A stretch of DNA of 12,097 bases, taken from positions 1 to 12,097 of the forward strand of contig CAJUHL010000046.1 of assembly GCA_910586425.1 (NCBI GenBank), in the 5' to 3' direction. Shown piece after piece: positions 1-7,496 of the stretch. A program made the position numbers and the translations under genes. Source of the DNA: an uncultured Bacilli bacterium. Its GTDB lineage: Bacteria > Bacillota_I > Bacilli_A > RF39 > UBA660. Numbering within the stretch: position 1 is the stretch's first letter; the number at the start of each line of letters is the position of its first letter. The notes under the pieces were generated by a model that saw nothing but the letters and a program-made list of their open reading frames with translations, was not told the DNA's origin and did no database searches.

Positions 1-37
1 TGGGGCTTGTAGTTGGTGTAGAATGTACATTGAGAAC

Positions 38-141
38 TGAATATTTGTTGATGGTTGGGGTGATTGTGTGATTAGTATTGTATTTGATAGGGGACACTTT
101 TGACCAACAGTTGTTTTTGGGATTGAATATTTGTTAATGGT
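38..141 (+). repeat. 18-bp direct repeat upstream of the TIR gene
   Basis: TGAATATTTGTTGATGGT at 38-55 recurs as TGAATATTTGTTAATGGT at 124-141. The copies differ at one base and start 86 bp apart. The second copy carries most of the -35 hexamer and spacer of the proposed TIR-gene promoter. The first copy has no good -10 at the right distance. Possible readings are a duplicated promoter fragment or paired regulator sites. The repeat is directly visible; its role is not. Confidence 0.55.
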
Positions 142-151
142 GTAGTATGAT
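123..151 (+). promoter_or_regulatory. sigma-A-type promoter for the TIR gene
   Basis: A -35-like TTGAAT (123-128) is followed by exactly 17 bp and a -10-like TATGAT (146-151). Transcription would start near 158, just before a strong GAGGAGG ribosome binding site (169-175), giving a leader of about 25 nt. This placement also argues that translation starts at the ATG at 184 and not at the in-frame ATG at 154, which would lie at or before the transcript start and overlap the ribosome binding site. Confidence 0.6.
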
Positions 152-183
152 AAATGTATTTAATACAAGAGGAGGAAATAATC

Positions 184-969
184 ATGCAGGATGGAGAATT
201 AATTTATAGATTTAGAAAAATATTAGACCTTATGCGAGATGTAGGAAGAAGATTTCTATCTGATGGATGGAAAGAATTTGAGTTAATCTCTCCTCTATTT
301 GTACAACGCTTTGACTATATATACCCAAATGAATGTACAATAATTAGAAACTATACAAAAGAGATATTATCCAGCAAAAAATATAATTCCAATGATTTAA
401 GGGTTATAAGAGATGCAATGGATGTTATAGTGGATGGATATGAGGATAAGGAGAGAAAATTGCATCCTCCAAAACCTAATAAGGTATTTATAAGTCACGC
501 GGAAAAGGATAAAAAGATTGTAGAAAAGTTTGTTGGTTTATTGAACCGAATCGGATTAAACAGTAATACATTGTTTTGTAGCTCTATTCCAGGATTTAAG
601 ATTAAACAAGGAAGTGGGGATATATTTGATTATTTAAGATCAGAATTTAATAATAATAACTTATTTGTGATATTTATGCTATCTCAAAACTTTTATGAAA
701 GTGTTGCATGTCTTAATGAAATGGGAGCTGCGTGGGTTTTGCAGAAACAATATCAATCTATTTTACTTCCAGGATTTAATTTCAAAGATATAGAGGGTGC
801 AATTAATTCAAGAGATATTAGTTTTAGGTTAGATGATAAATATAATAGAATTTCTGCAATGGGAGAATTTAAGGATAATATAATTAGTTTTTTACAACTT
901 AATTCCGTTGATTCTTCTGCATGGGATTATTATAGAGAACAATTTTTTGAAGAGATTGATAATATATAA
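184..969 (+). CDS. TIR-domain protein, likely NAD-targeting effector
   Basis: 261 residues from the ATG at 184, chosen because GAGGAGG (169-175) lies 8 nt upstream; an in-frame ATG at 154 has no such site. Residues 1-95 are a mostly helical N-terminal region I do not recognise. Residues about 100-235 read as a bacterial TIR domain. They start with strand KVFISHAEKD (100-109), then have an FCSSIPG loop and a Gly-rich turn, and then the segment LSQNFYESVACLNEMGAAW, whose Glu179 sits where TIR NADases have their catalytic glutamate. Many bacterial TIR proteins cleave NAD+ or make signalling nucleotides in anti-phage defence (Thoeris, CBASS, TIR-STING). Activity here is inferred. No signal peptide or membrane helix is seen. 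The next gene, 137 bp downstream, encodes a small membrane protein and no terminator separates them, so the two may act together. The trigger and the role of the N-terminal region are unknown. Confidence 0.85.
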   Translation: MQDGELIYRFRKILDLMRDVGRRFLSDGWKEFELISPLFVQRFDYIYPNECTIIRNYTKEILSSKKYNSNDLRVIRDAMDVIVDGYEDKERKLHPPKPNKVFISHAEKDKKIVEKFVGLLNRIGLNSNTLFCSSIPGFKIKQGSGDIFDYLRSEFNNNNLFVIFMLSQNFYESVACLNEMGAAWVLQKQYQSILLPGFNFKDIEGAINSRDISFRLDDKYNRISAMGEFKDNIISFLQLNSVDSSAWDYYREQFFEEIDNI

Positions 970-1058
970 TCTCTTTGAGTACTAATCTTTGTAATTTTTT
1001 TGTGGGAATTCAATATATGAAAGCGTAGATAAAAGTAAAAAGACTAAAGGAATTTGAT

Positions 1059-1069
1059 ATACTGTATAG
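1059..1069. promoter_or_regulatory. short palindrome upstream of membrane-protein gene
   Basis: TATACTGTATA is an 11-bp palindrome centred about 43 bp before the TTG start at 1107. It contains a TATACT that could serve as a -10, but no convincing -35 lies 16-18 bp upstream. It could be a weak promoter or a small operator. Confidence 0.25.
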
Positions 1070-1106
1070 ACATCGTATTATCACAAATGAAAAAGGAGAT
1101 TACATC

Positions 1107-1613
1107 TTGAGTTATATAAAAAATGTTTTAAAATATATAGTAATTGGAATAAATATTATGTTGACAATGTTTTTTGCTGGATCGTATTATGCTGGAGTAG
1201 GGATAATTATGGGAGTAATAAGTATAATTATGAGTTGCTTCTTAAAGGAAAATAAAGTAGCGTATTGTATAATTAAAAGCCAGATAAAAAAGTATGATCT
1301 TAACATATTATCTGATAGAAAGGAACATAATTCTTTGTTGGTTTCAATAGCGTTTCTAATAATGGCGGTGAAGATAGGAGCAGCTATTGCAATGATTGTT
1401 GAAGGTGCCGCAATAATATTATTGGCTTTTTGTATATTGTTAGTAAGTGGTTGGCTTTTAATGGGAAGTTCAAGTGGTATGTCCGTTGGTAGTGCGTACA
1501 ATATCTCAAGGGTGGTTATGAAAATATACTTATTATGTAATTCATTAATTGAGAAATTGGCTTTGTTAATTGTAAAAATCGAATTTTTATTATTAAAAAT
1601 AGAGAAGATATAA
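1107..1613 (+). CDS. small multi-pass membrane protein next to TIR gene
   Basis: 168 residues starting at a TTG, supported by AAAGGAG (1092-1098) about 9 nt upstream. I do not recognise the family. Hydrophobic segments at roughly residues 7-27, 29-47, 76-97 and 99-121 suggest four membrane helices. A charged loop (about 48-75, rich in Lys, Glu and Asp) separates the two pairs. The last 30 residues form an amphipathic or hydrophobic stretch rich in Leu, Ile and Lys. There is no signal peptidase site. It lies 137 bp after the TIR gene on the same strand and is followed at once by an intrinsic terminator, so the two genes could form a transcription unit ending there. A membrane-effector or anchor role beside a TIR protein is inference by position only. 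A minus-strand reading frame over the same bases is a shadow. Confidence 0.7.
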   Translation: MSYIKNVLKYIVIGINIMLTMFFAGSYYAGVGIIMGVISIIMSCFLKENKVAYCIIKSQIKKYDLNILSDRKEHNSLLVSIAFLIMAVKIGAAIAMIVEGAAIILLAFCILLVSGWLLMGSSSGMSVGSAYNISRVVMKIYLLCNSLIEKLALLIVKIEFLLLKIEKI

Positions 1614-1614
1614 T

Positions 1615-1656
1615 AATACCAGCTATCAAATATAAAATGGTAGCTGGTATTTTTTT
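1615..1656 (+). terminator. intrinsic terminator after membrane-protein gene
   Basis: A 14-bp stem pairs 1615-1628 (AATACCAGCTATCA) with 1638-1651 (TGGTAGCTGGTATT). It has one T-G wobble and a 9-nt loop, and runs into a T tract (1650-1656). It begins one base after the stop codon. The wobble pairs correctly only in the plus-strand RNA. It closes the TIR/membrane-protein unit and isolates it from the helicase. Confidence 0.9.
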
Positions 1657-1898
1657 ACTCTCGCCATCAAAACAAATATTCTTAGTTTCCAACATTAAAA
1701 CAGAATACAAAATATATGAGCTTTTAGTAGTTTCAAAAATTAAATTGCTATAGGTTGTGTTTTTTGTACTCAAAAATAAAAAGTTTTAATAGGTTTTTCC
1801 CTAAATTTTGAAAAATTCATAAAAATTTGAAATTGAATGGAGAAGTATGTAGTAGGAACAAAAATAAATTTAGTTGTTGATTAAGGAGGATGAAAGTA
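1657..1898. other. AT-rich intergenic region before helicase
   Basis: This spacer is very AT-rich with several A/T-only self-complementary patches. No credible gene is present. Near its end are TTTGAAATTGAATGG (about 1826-1840) and the AAGGAGG ribosome binding site (1883-1889) of the helicase. The TTGAAA at about 1827 is followed 17 bp later by TAGTAG, a poor -10, so I do not call a sigma-A promoter. The helicase promoter is therefore unresolved. Confidence 0.4.
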
Positions 1899-3833
1899 AT
1901 GGGAGTTGATTTATTGAAACACAATCAAGAGACGTATGAGAATATTTGTCATATGTATAATGAAGGCATTCAGCGAGTGGCAGTTGTACAGCCGACAGGA
2001 AGCGGCAAGAGTCTGTTAATGGCAAAACTGATCGAAGATAATCCGAATAGTAGATTTTTTGTTTTGTCTACAAGTCATAAAATCAATGATCAGTTTAGAT
2101 CAAAGCTGGATGAAGAGTCATTGAAAAGGATTAATTTCAATATCTATTGTAACATGCCTAATATGAATGAGGAGACAATGAAAGCTTTACAGGCAGATTA
2201 CATTTTATTGGATGAAATGCATAGGGCTTTAGCTAAGGAATGGTCAAAGGGTATCAATGTTTTGTTAGAAATGTATCCGAATGCAAAAGTATTAGGATTG
2301 TCAGCGACTCCTATTCGTTATCTTGATAGATGTAGAAACGTGGTTGAAGAGTTGTTTAATGGTAATTTGGCTTGTGATATGAGTCTGTCTCAGGCGATCC
2401 TTGATGGCATCCTTCCTATGGCTAGATACGTTTGCGGTGTCTATTCATTTGAAAAGGACACAGAGAGCCTAAATAAAAAGATTGCGAAAAGTTGCAACAG
2501 TGATGAAGAGAAAGAAGAGCTATTAGAACAGGTAAAAGTATTAAAACAGAATTTGGATAAAGCAAATGGTGTGAGTGAGATCATCAAGAAATATGTTGTA
2601 AGTGGTAATGAGAAGTTCGTTGTATTCTTGAAGGACACTACACATTTAAGAAACATGAAACCAGTAATAGAAAAGTGGTTTACTGATGCTGGTTTTTCTG
2701 TACGAATGTATGAGGTACATAGTAAGAATGTTGATAAGGACAAAGAGTTTCAGGCATTTAAAGAAGATACAGAGGATGGAATAATTAAGGCTTGCCTAAG
2801 CGTTAATATGATTGCTGAAGGAATCCACGGTGATATTGATGGAGTGATCATGCTTAGGGAGACTATGAGTCCAAATCTTTATTTTCAGATGATTGGACGG
2901 GCATTCTCTTGTGGTAAGAAAACGATACCTTTGATATTTGATCTGGTTGCGAACAGCCAGTTTATTTCTGATGCTGTTGACAATTTTCCAAATGAATTAA
3001 GGGGAGAGATTGAAAAACGAAAAGAAGAATATGAAAAAGAAGGTAAGGATTATGAGGTTGGTTTTAATGTTGATGAGTTTATTGTGATGGATGAATTTAT
3101 GGATGTTGTTAGTGGATTTAGGAAGATTGAGGGGAGGTTGATTGGAAGCTGGGATTTGTATATTAAGGCATTGAAACAGTATAAGGAGAGAGAAGGAGAC
3201 TGTGATGTAATTTATAATCATATAGAAACTGTAGATGGTGTAGAAATAAAATTGGGATATTGGTGTCAGAATGTATGTAAAGCCAGAACTAGAAAAGGAA
3301 ATTATTTAATAAAATTGACACCTGAAAGGATCAAACAGTTGGATTCGTTAAATTTTTGTTGGGAAAAATTAAATAGTGAATTTATTAGAAATGTGAACCA
3401 ATGTATTGCTTTTTATAATGAGAAAAAAATAAGACCTAGTAGGTATAGTGACGATGAGAATGAAAGGCATCTTGGTAATTTCTTATTAAATAATGAACGA
3501 GCTGCAAAAAGACCACATTTTCCTGATTGGAAAATAAAGCTATTAAACCAGATTCCTACCTTTCAAATTGCGGATGATAAAAAAATGATAGCAATTAAAA
3601 TGATTGACATAGAAAATAATCGATCTACATATTTTTATTCTTCTATAAGTCAAGCAAGTAAGGCATTATTTAGTAAGTTTCATGTCACAGAAAATGATAA
3701 CACTGCTTATTCTGCTATATATAGGCATCTCAAAAAGAAAAATGAAAAATTATTATATAGAGAACGTTTTATATTTAAATATGCAACTAATAAAGAAATA
3801 AAAAAGTATCTGGAAGATGGTAAACTGAATTGA
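1899..3833 (+). CDS. superfamily 2 DEAD/DEAH helicase with HA-type C-terminus
   Basis: 644 residues from the ATG at 1899, which is 9 nt after AAGGAGG (1883-1889). The in-frame ATG at 1890 abuts that site and is too close. Superfamily 2 motifs occur in order: QPTGSGKS Walker A (31-38, Lys37), DEMH Walker B (105-108), SATP (135-138) and QMIGRA (330-335, arginine finger Arg334). So it should hydrolyse ATP to translocate on or remodel nucleic acid. Residues 416-489 match the helicase-associated (HA) domain pattern: W...Y..L..Y, then LG.W, then KLTPERI..L..L.F.W. Residues about 492-555 look like a second, degenerate HA repeat. Residues about 575-630, with a SISQASKAL segment, resemble a NUMOD1-type DNA-binding module (tentative). 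Spacing to the polymerase gene is 207 nt with no clear terminator, so a shared transcript and a partnership in transcription or replication of the element are plausible. A restriction-like or defence helicase role is the alternative. Confidence 0.88.
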   Translation: MGVDLLKHNQETYENICHMYNEGIQRVAVVQPTGSGKSLLMAKLIEDNPNSRFFVLSTSHKINDQFRSKLDEESLKRINFNIYCNMPNMNEETMKALQADYILLDEMHRALAKEWSKGINVLLEMYPNAKVLGLSATPIRYLDRCRNVVEELFNGNLACDMSLSQAILDGILPMARYVCGVYSFEKDTESLNKKIAKSCNSDEEKEELLEQVKVLKQNLDKANGVSEIIKKYVVSGNEKFVVFLKDTTHLRNMKPVIEKWFTDAGFSVRMYEVHSKNVDKDKEFQAFKEDTEDGIIKACLSVNMIAEGIHGDIDGVIMLRETMSPNLYFQMIGRAFSCGKKTIPLIFDLVANSQFISDAVDNFPNELRGEIEKRKEEYEKEGKDYEVGFNVDEFIVMDEFMDVVSGFRKIEGRLIGSWDLYIKALKQYKEREGDCDVIYNHIETVDGVEIKLGYWCQNVCKARTRKGNYLIKLTPERIKQLDSLNFCWEKLNSEFIRNVNQCIAFYNEKKIRPSRYSDDENERHLGNFLLNNERAAKRPHFPDWKIKLLNQIPTFQIADDKKMIAIKMIDIENNRSTYFYSSISQASKALFSKFHVTENDNTAYSAIYRHLKKKNEKLLYRERFIFKYATNKEIKKYLEDGKLN

Positions 3834-3846
3834 ATTTGTATCATAG

Positions 3847-3915
3847 GACAAGCCAAATTCGGCTAATACCAATCACCACATCACAAGTATGTTCCGATTT
3901 GCCTTGTCATACTTG
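3847..3915 (+). ncRNA. candidate H-type pseudoknot RNA between helicase and RNA polymerase genes
   Basis: Stem 1 pairs 3847-3862 (GACAAGCCAAATTCGG) with 3894-3908 (CCGATTTGCCTTGTC). It has 14 pairs, one C-C mismatch and one bulged T. Stem 2 pairs CAAGTATG (3884-3891), which lies inside the loop of stem 1, with CATACTTG (3908-3915) immediately 3' of stem 1. This is the crossing order of an H-type pseudoknot. Only base 3908 is claimed by both stems. A small alternative hairpin, AGCC (3851-3854) with GGCT (3861-3864), could compete with stem 1. It could be a riboswitch-like leader, a ribozyme, a processing site, or a protein-binding RNA of the downstream polymerase gene. I recognise no known class. 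Confidence 0.55.
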
Positions 3916-3923
3916 AAGCAAAA

Positions 3924-3933
3924 CAGCGCGCTG
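3924..3933. promoter_or_regulatory. GC-rich perfect palindrome CAGCGCGCTG
   Basis: A 10-bp perfect palindrome in otherwise AT-rich spacer, 8 bp after the pseudoknot and about 107 bp before the polymerase start. It may be an operator or part of the same RNA structure. Confidence 0.35.
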
Positions 3934-4040
3934 ATTGAATAAATTGAAAAAAGTGAAATGAATGTGGAATTGAAAAGAGAATAGTATAGTGGAGCATTGT
4001 TGTGATGATTTTTTAGTTTTATTGTGGAGGGATATTGATT

Positions 4041-7000
4041 ATGGGTAAAAAAACGAACAAATTAAGAAGGGTGAGAATTTATAAGCTTAGTACATTTGAC
4101 ACATTCACTGATGAGGAGCGCGCATTAAATGAGTCATATAAGAAAGCAAATCCAAAGGATAAGGCATTATTAAAGAAAATAAGGGATGATAAAATTGCAT
4201 CATATGAGGGCATAAGAAAAATTGACAGAAAGAAATTGTATGCCTATGAGTATAAGGACGGAAAACCAATTGAAGAGACTGAAACAGAAAATATAAACAA
4301 TCAGATAGCAATGTTTGAAAATGAAATGGTGCGATATACCGAAAATTCATTAGATGATTTTCCGCTTATCACGGAAGTCGTATATATGAAGATCGCTAAT
4401 CAGACATTGATATTCAAACAGATACTTGATAGAGGATTGCTCATTGATGATAAAAAGTATGTTTTCTATTCTTCTACTACTAATCAGATGAAAAACGGTG
4501 AATTTGTTTTACTGGAAGAGGACTTTTACAACAAGAATCATGGAAAATTTATGTGTGGTCTGACAGATGATATCATCAATGAAAAAGAAGGATGTAATAG
4601 TGGGAAATATTTAGCATATAAGGGACTTCCGCTGTCTGCTTCAATTGATCCAGAGAAATATAACATTGATATAGATAAATGTCTTGTGGTTCCCGATTTT
4701 AAGACAATAATTAATGAGGAAGTCGAAGCTATTGGCATTGATCATATCAATCATGAATTTACAGGTATTGAACGCAGGACAGAGAATGTTGAGATACCTC
4801 AGACAGATGGGGCAGGAATGTTTCTTCCAGGACTGCTGCCAGCATCAGCACAGATCAGATGCGGACATTTAAAGGGTGCGATATTTCCTTTTAATTTCCG
4901 AAAATTCCTGATGTTAGATAAGGTTGAGGGTATAAAACCAAGTCCGATAATACATGATGCATGGGGATATGAACACAATATTATAAAAGAGGATATACAG
5001 TTTATTTTTACAGCGTCACAGTTGAAAATGTGGAGATATTACAACTCATGGGAAGAATACAAAGAGGCGTTTCATAAGAACGATATGCGCATTGCAATAA
5101 ATAAGTTTGCCGATACAGAGCCGAAAGGGTATGCAAAGACAAGCTACCAGTTCATACAGACTTTATCATCAGAAAAACTTACGGATGAAAAGATTGTGGA
5201 ATTGTGTGCAGATACTATAGAATATTTGGACAAAATGAAGACTGATTTGGATACAATGATAAAAATTGCGAGTAAAGATGATGACTATATAACGTTGGCA
5301 TTAATGCAGTGCAAAAGTCTTGTGTATGATGAATTTATTCAAAGCAGGCTAGAAAGCAAATTCCAAAGTGAAAGGGATGATGCAAGAGGAAATAAGCTGA
5401 TATTGAAGGATTCTTTATATAGTTACATATGTCCTGATCTATTTGCATTTTGTACATGGTTGTTTTGCGGAATTGAAAATCCAGTAGGTATTATTCCGCG
5501 CAATTATGTGTATAACAGCTTTTTCAATGATAAGGCATATGATGTCGTGGATTGTCTCAGGAGTCCGCATTTATACATAGAGCATGGTATGCGAAAACTT
5601 GTCAAAGGAGACACATTAGAAAAGTGCAAAGAGTGGTTTAATGATTATGACACAATAGTGAGCAGTCATGACTTGTTGTGCAGGTTATTGATGTTTGATG
5701 TAGATGGTGATGAGGTGTTACTGACTCCAAATAAGACCATCATTGAATGTGTTCCAGATGATATAGTACCACTTTATTATATTCCGTTTGATGCTGTAAA
5801 GTCAGAGATAAATAATGATGCGATCTATCAGGCAATAGTATCATGTATGGAAAATACGCAAATTGGTGATATTTCGAATGTGATGACTAAGAATTATAAT
5901 AACCCTGATACAGATACGGAATTTAATAAATTTATGTGCTGTTATAATAACCTGTCTATAGATTATCCCAAAACACAGGATATTGTAAAACTTGGAATAT
6001 ATGAGACAAAGTATAATGCTCTAAAAGCAGAGGACAGTCCGTACTTTTTCATATATGCAAAGGGTAAAAGTAAGAAATCATGTAAAGAACAGGGTAACAG
6101 TAATGCGGACAGGATATGCAGGTATATCCATAAAAAGACAGGAAATAAAAATTATGCATGGAAGGATTCAGGGAAACGGTTTAATCCGTCTGTGCTGTTT
6201 AACAATGAAAACCCTGTTAAAATAGATGCAGAGAAGTATAGGGAATTAGAAAAGGTTATGTTTAAACTAAAGATAAAAGAACGCAGCTTAGTTTCAGGCA
6301 TAAATGAATCAATTAAAGAAATGAGTAAGTCTAAATGGTGGGAAGAGAAGATCAGTAAATATGATATATTTTACCATATGTGTGAGAAACTTATCATGAA
6401 TATATTTGATAACAGGGAAGAAGCTGTTGAATATCTGCTTGATATGGAGTATCTGCAAAGAGAAAATGAAAATAGGAGTAAAAACATTTTGTGGAATTGT
6501 TTTGGTGATCTGGTGTACACGAACATATGTAATAATTTATGCCTTGGAAATGTAAAACAACGCAGAATGCATTATAGGACAGACAGAAATGAGCTGGAAC
6601 AGATAGAGAATAGGGCAGTAGAGATTCTTAAAAGCATTACAGATAAGCCCATCACTATATATAAGGAAGAAATAGAATGGCTGGACAGTTTGGAACATAG
6701 GCGTGGATGCAGTCTTGACAGGGAACTTCTTTATATACTGTTTGCATTGCAAAAGCGGTATGATAGTAAGGCAAGGATATACCTCAATCAAAAGAAACAG
6801 ATTACTTGTAATACGATAGATAAATGGCTGGGTGATGGGGTATGTGTGTGCAGAAAGGGATTGGTGCGCTTGGAAAAGAAGAAATATATATCACTTACAA
6901 CAGTATCACGCAATTATTATGAGATTGAAGTCAATGTACCCAAGTTTGATGTTTTGAATCCGGCATATGATGTCATTCAAAGAAATCCGTTGATAGATTT

Positions 7001-7142
7001 CTATAAAAATAATGGCGAACGTAAGATTGACAAGTGTGTCATATGTGGAAGGGAATTTATCAAGGCAGGAAGTGCAATAACCTGTAGTGATAATTGTAGC
7101 AGGGAGAATCGTAGGAGAAATAACAGTAAATACAGTGCATAA
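4041..7142 (+). CDS. single-chain two-barrel RNA polymerase (YonO / RNAi-RdRP-like)
   Basis: 1033 residues from the ATG at 4041, 10 nt after a GTGGAGG ribosome binding site (4024-4030); a TTG at 4035 is too close. The motifs follow the order seen in eukaryotic RNAi RNA-dependent RNA polymerases and related phage enzymes. TDGAG (255-259) and QIRCGHLKGA (271-280, Lys278) correspond to FTDGxGxIS and QIRYGGxKG of the first double-psi barrel. RSP (507-509) corresponds to the RNP motif. FDVDGDE carries the metal-binding Asp553, Asp555 and Asp557. QIGDISN (607-613) corresponds to LGxIAN, and SIDYPKT (639-645) to AVDFPKT. The C-terminus has CxxC-12-CxxxC (Cys999, 1002, 1015, 1019), likely a zinc-binding nucleic-acid contact. 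Family members synthesise RNA; YonO of phage SPbeta uses DNA as template. Whether this one reads DNA or RNA cannot be told. It lies downstream of a helicase and is flanked by two structured RNAs. The overall family call is firm on motifs; exact subfamily and function are unproven. Confidence 0.85.
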   Translation: MGKKTNKLRRVRIYKLSTFDTFTDEERALNESYKKANPKDKALLKKIRDDKIASYEGIRKIDRKKLYAYEYKDGKPIEETETENINNQIAMFENEMVRYTENSLDDFPLITEVVYMKIANQTLIFKQILDRGLLIDDKKYVFYSSTTNQMKNGEFVLLEEDFYNKNHGKFMCGLTDDIINEKEGCNSGKYLAYKGLPLSASIDPEKYNIDIDKCLVVPDFKTIINEEVEAIGIDHINHEFTGIERRTENVEIPQTDGAGMFLPGLLPASAQIRCGHLKGAIFPFNFRKFLMLDKVEGIKPSPIIHDAWGYEHNIIKEDIQFIFTASQLKMWRYYNSWEEYKEAFHKNDMRIAINKFADTEPKGYAKTSYQFIQTLSSEKLTDEKIVELCADTIEYLDKMKTDLDTMIKIASKDDDYITLALMQCKSLVYDEFIQSRLESKFQSERDDARGNKLILKDSLYSYICPDLFAFCTWLFCGIENPVGIIPRNYVYNSFFNDKAYDVVDCLRSPHLYIEHGMRKLVKGDTLEKCKEWFNDYDTIVSSHDLLCRLLMFDVDGDEVLLTPNKTIIECVPDDIVPLYYIPFDAVKSEINNDAIYQAIVSCMENTQIGDISNVMTKNYNNPDTDTEFNKFMCCYNNLSIDYPKTQDIVKLGIYETKYNALKAEDSPYFFIYAKGKSKKSCKEQGNSNADRICRYIHKKTGNKNYAWKDSGKRFNPSVLFNNENPVKIDAEKYRELEKVMFKLKIKERSLVSGINESIKEMSKSKWWEEKISKYDIFYHMCEKLIMNIFDNREEAVEYLLDMEYLQRENENRSKNILWNCFGDLVYTNICNNLCLGNVKQRRMHYRTDRNELEQIENRAVEILKSITDKPITIYKEEIEWLDSLEHRRGCSLDRELLYILFALQKRYDSKARIYLNQKKQITCNTIDKWLGDGVCVCRKGLVRLEKKKYISLTTVSRNYYEIEVNVPKFDVLNPAYDVIQRNPLIDFYKNNGERKIDKCVICGREFIKAGSAITCSDNCSRENRRRNNSKYSA

Positions 7143-7172
7143 AATCTCCAGACTTTCTGATTTATTGAAACA

Positions 7173-7209
7173 TGTCCGCAAAGCCTTGAAAATACTGACT
7201 TTGTGGACA
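7173..7209 (+). other. stem-loop after the polymerase gene
   Basis: TGTCCGCAAAG (7173-7183) pairs with CTTTGTGGACA (7199-7209) over 11 bp. It has one G-T wobble, which pairs in plus-strand RNA only, and a 15-nt loop. It begins 30 nt after the polymerase stop but has no T tract, so it is not a standard intrinsic terminator. It could protect the 3' end, be processed, or act with an unusual polymerase. Confidence 0.5.
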
Positions 7210-7229
7210 AGGAAATAAAACTGTCAACA

Positions 7230-7259
7230 TTGAATAGGGAAGGGAGTAAGCTCTATACA
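7230..7259 (+). promoter_or_regulatory. candidate promoter for small HTH gene
   Basis: TTGAAT (7230-7235), an 18-bp spacer and TATACA (7254-7259) fit a sigma-A promoter. The implied start is near 7266, about 27 nt before the ATG at 7293. Its position after the stem-loop suggests the small regulator can be expressed independently of the polymerase. Confidence 0.4.
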
Positions 7260-7292
7260 AAGATTCTATAAAGTATATTGAAGGGAGATAAC

Positions 7293-7487
7293 ATGAACCA
7301 GGATCAGAAAGAACTACGGGAAAAGTTAAAGGTAATAACTTCAAAAGGTCTTGTTGCAAAGGCAATAGCATCTAAGACTGAGATTTCAATGGATATATTG
7401 TCACGATTTAAAAACGGGTATGTTTGTCTATGCGAATCTGATGCATCCAGACTGGAAGAATATCTTGATAAAGTGATAATACCATAA
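7293..7487 (+). CDS. small HTH-like protein (64 aa)
   Basis: 64 residues from the ATG at 7293 behind AGGGAG (about 7282-7287). The upstream in-frame TTG at 7278 would place the ribosome binding site inside the gene. The segment LVAKAIASKTEISMDILSRF reads as a helix-turn-helix of the short Cro or phage-regulator kind: a helix, the turn at EIS, then a recognition helix. A C-terminal helix ends in RLEEYLDKV. It resembles the 60-residue protein at 8601-8783: both have an L+E++K start, an aK/Ser-turn core and a YLD+V end, so they may be diverged paralogues. The gene lies between the polymerase and the structured RNA. A DNA-binding regulator of this element is the likely role; RNA binding is an alternative. 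No catalytic motif is present. Confidence 0.7.
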   Translation: MNQDQKELREKLKVITSKGLVAKAIASKTEISMDILSRFKNGYVCLCESDASRLEEYLDKVIIP

Positions 7488-7496
7488 TATTTAAGG

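Noticed and set aside
1516..1773. 85-residue minus-strand frame near the terminator
   Set aside because: It runs through the intrinsic terminator and the 3' end of the membrane-protein gene. Its hydrophobic look comes from AT-rich sequence. No ribosome binding site.
4105..4125. Hammerhead ribozyme core (CTGATGAG)
   Set aside because: It lies inside the polymerase coding sequence, without the partner GAAA core and stems in place.
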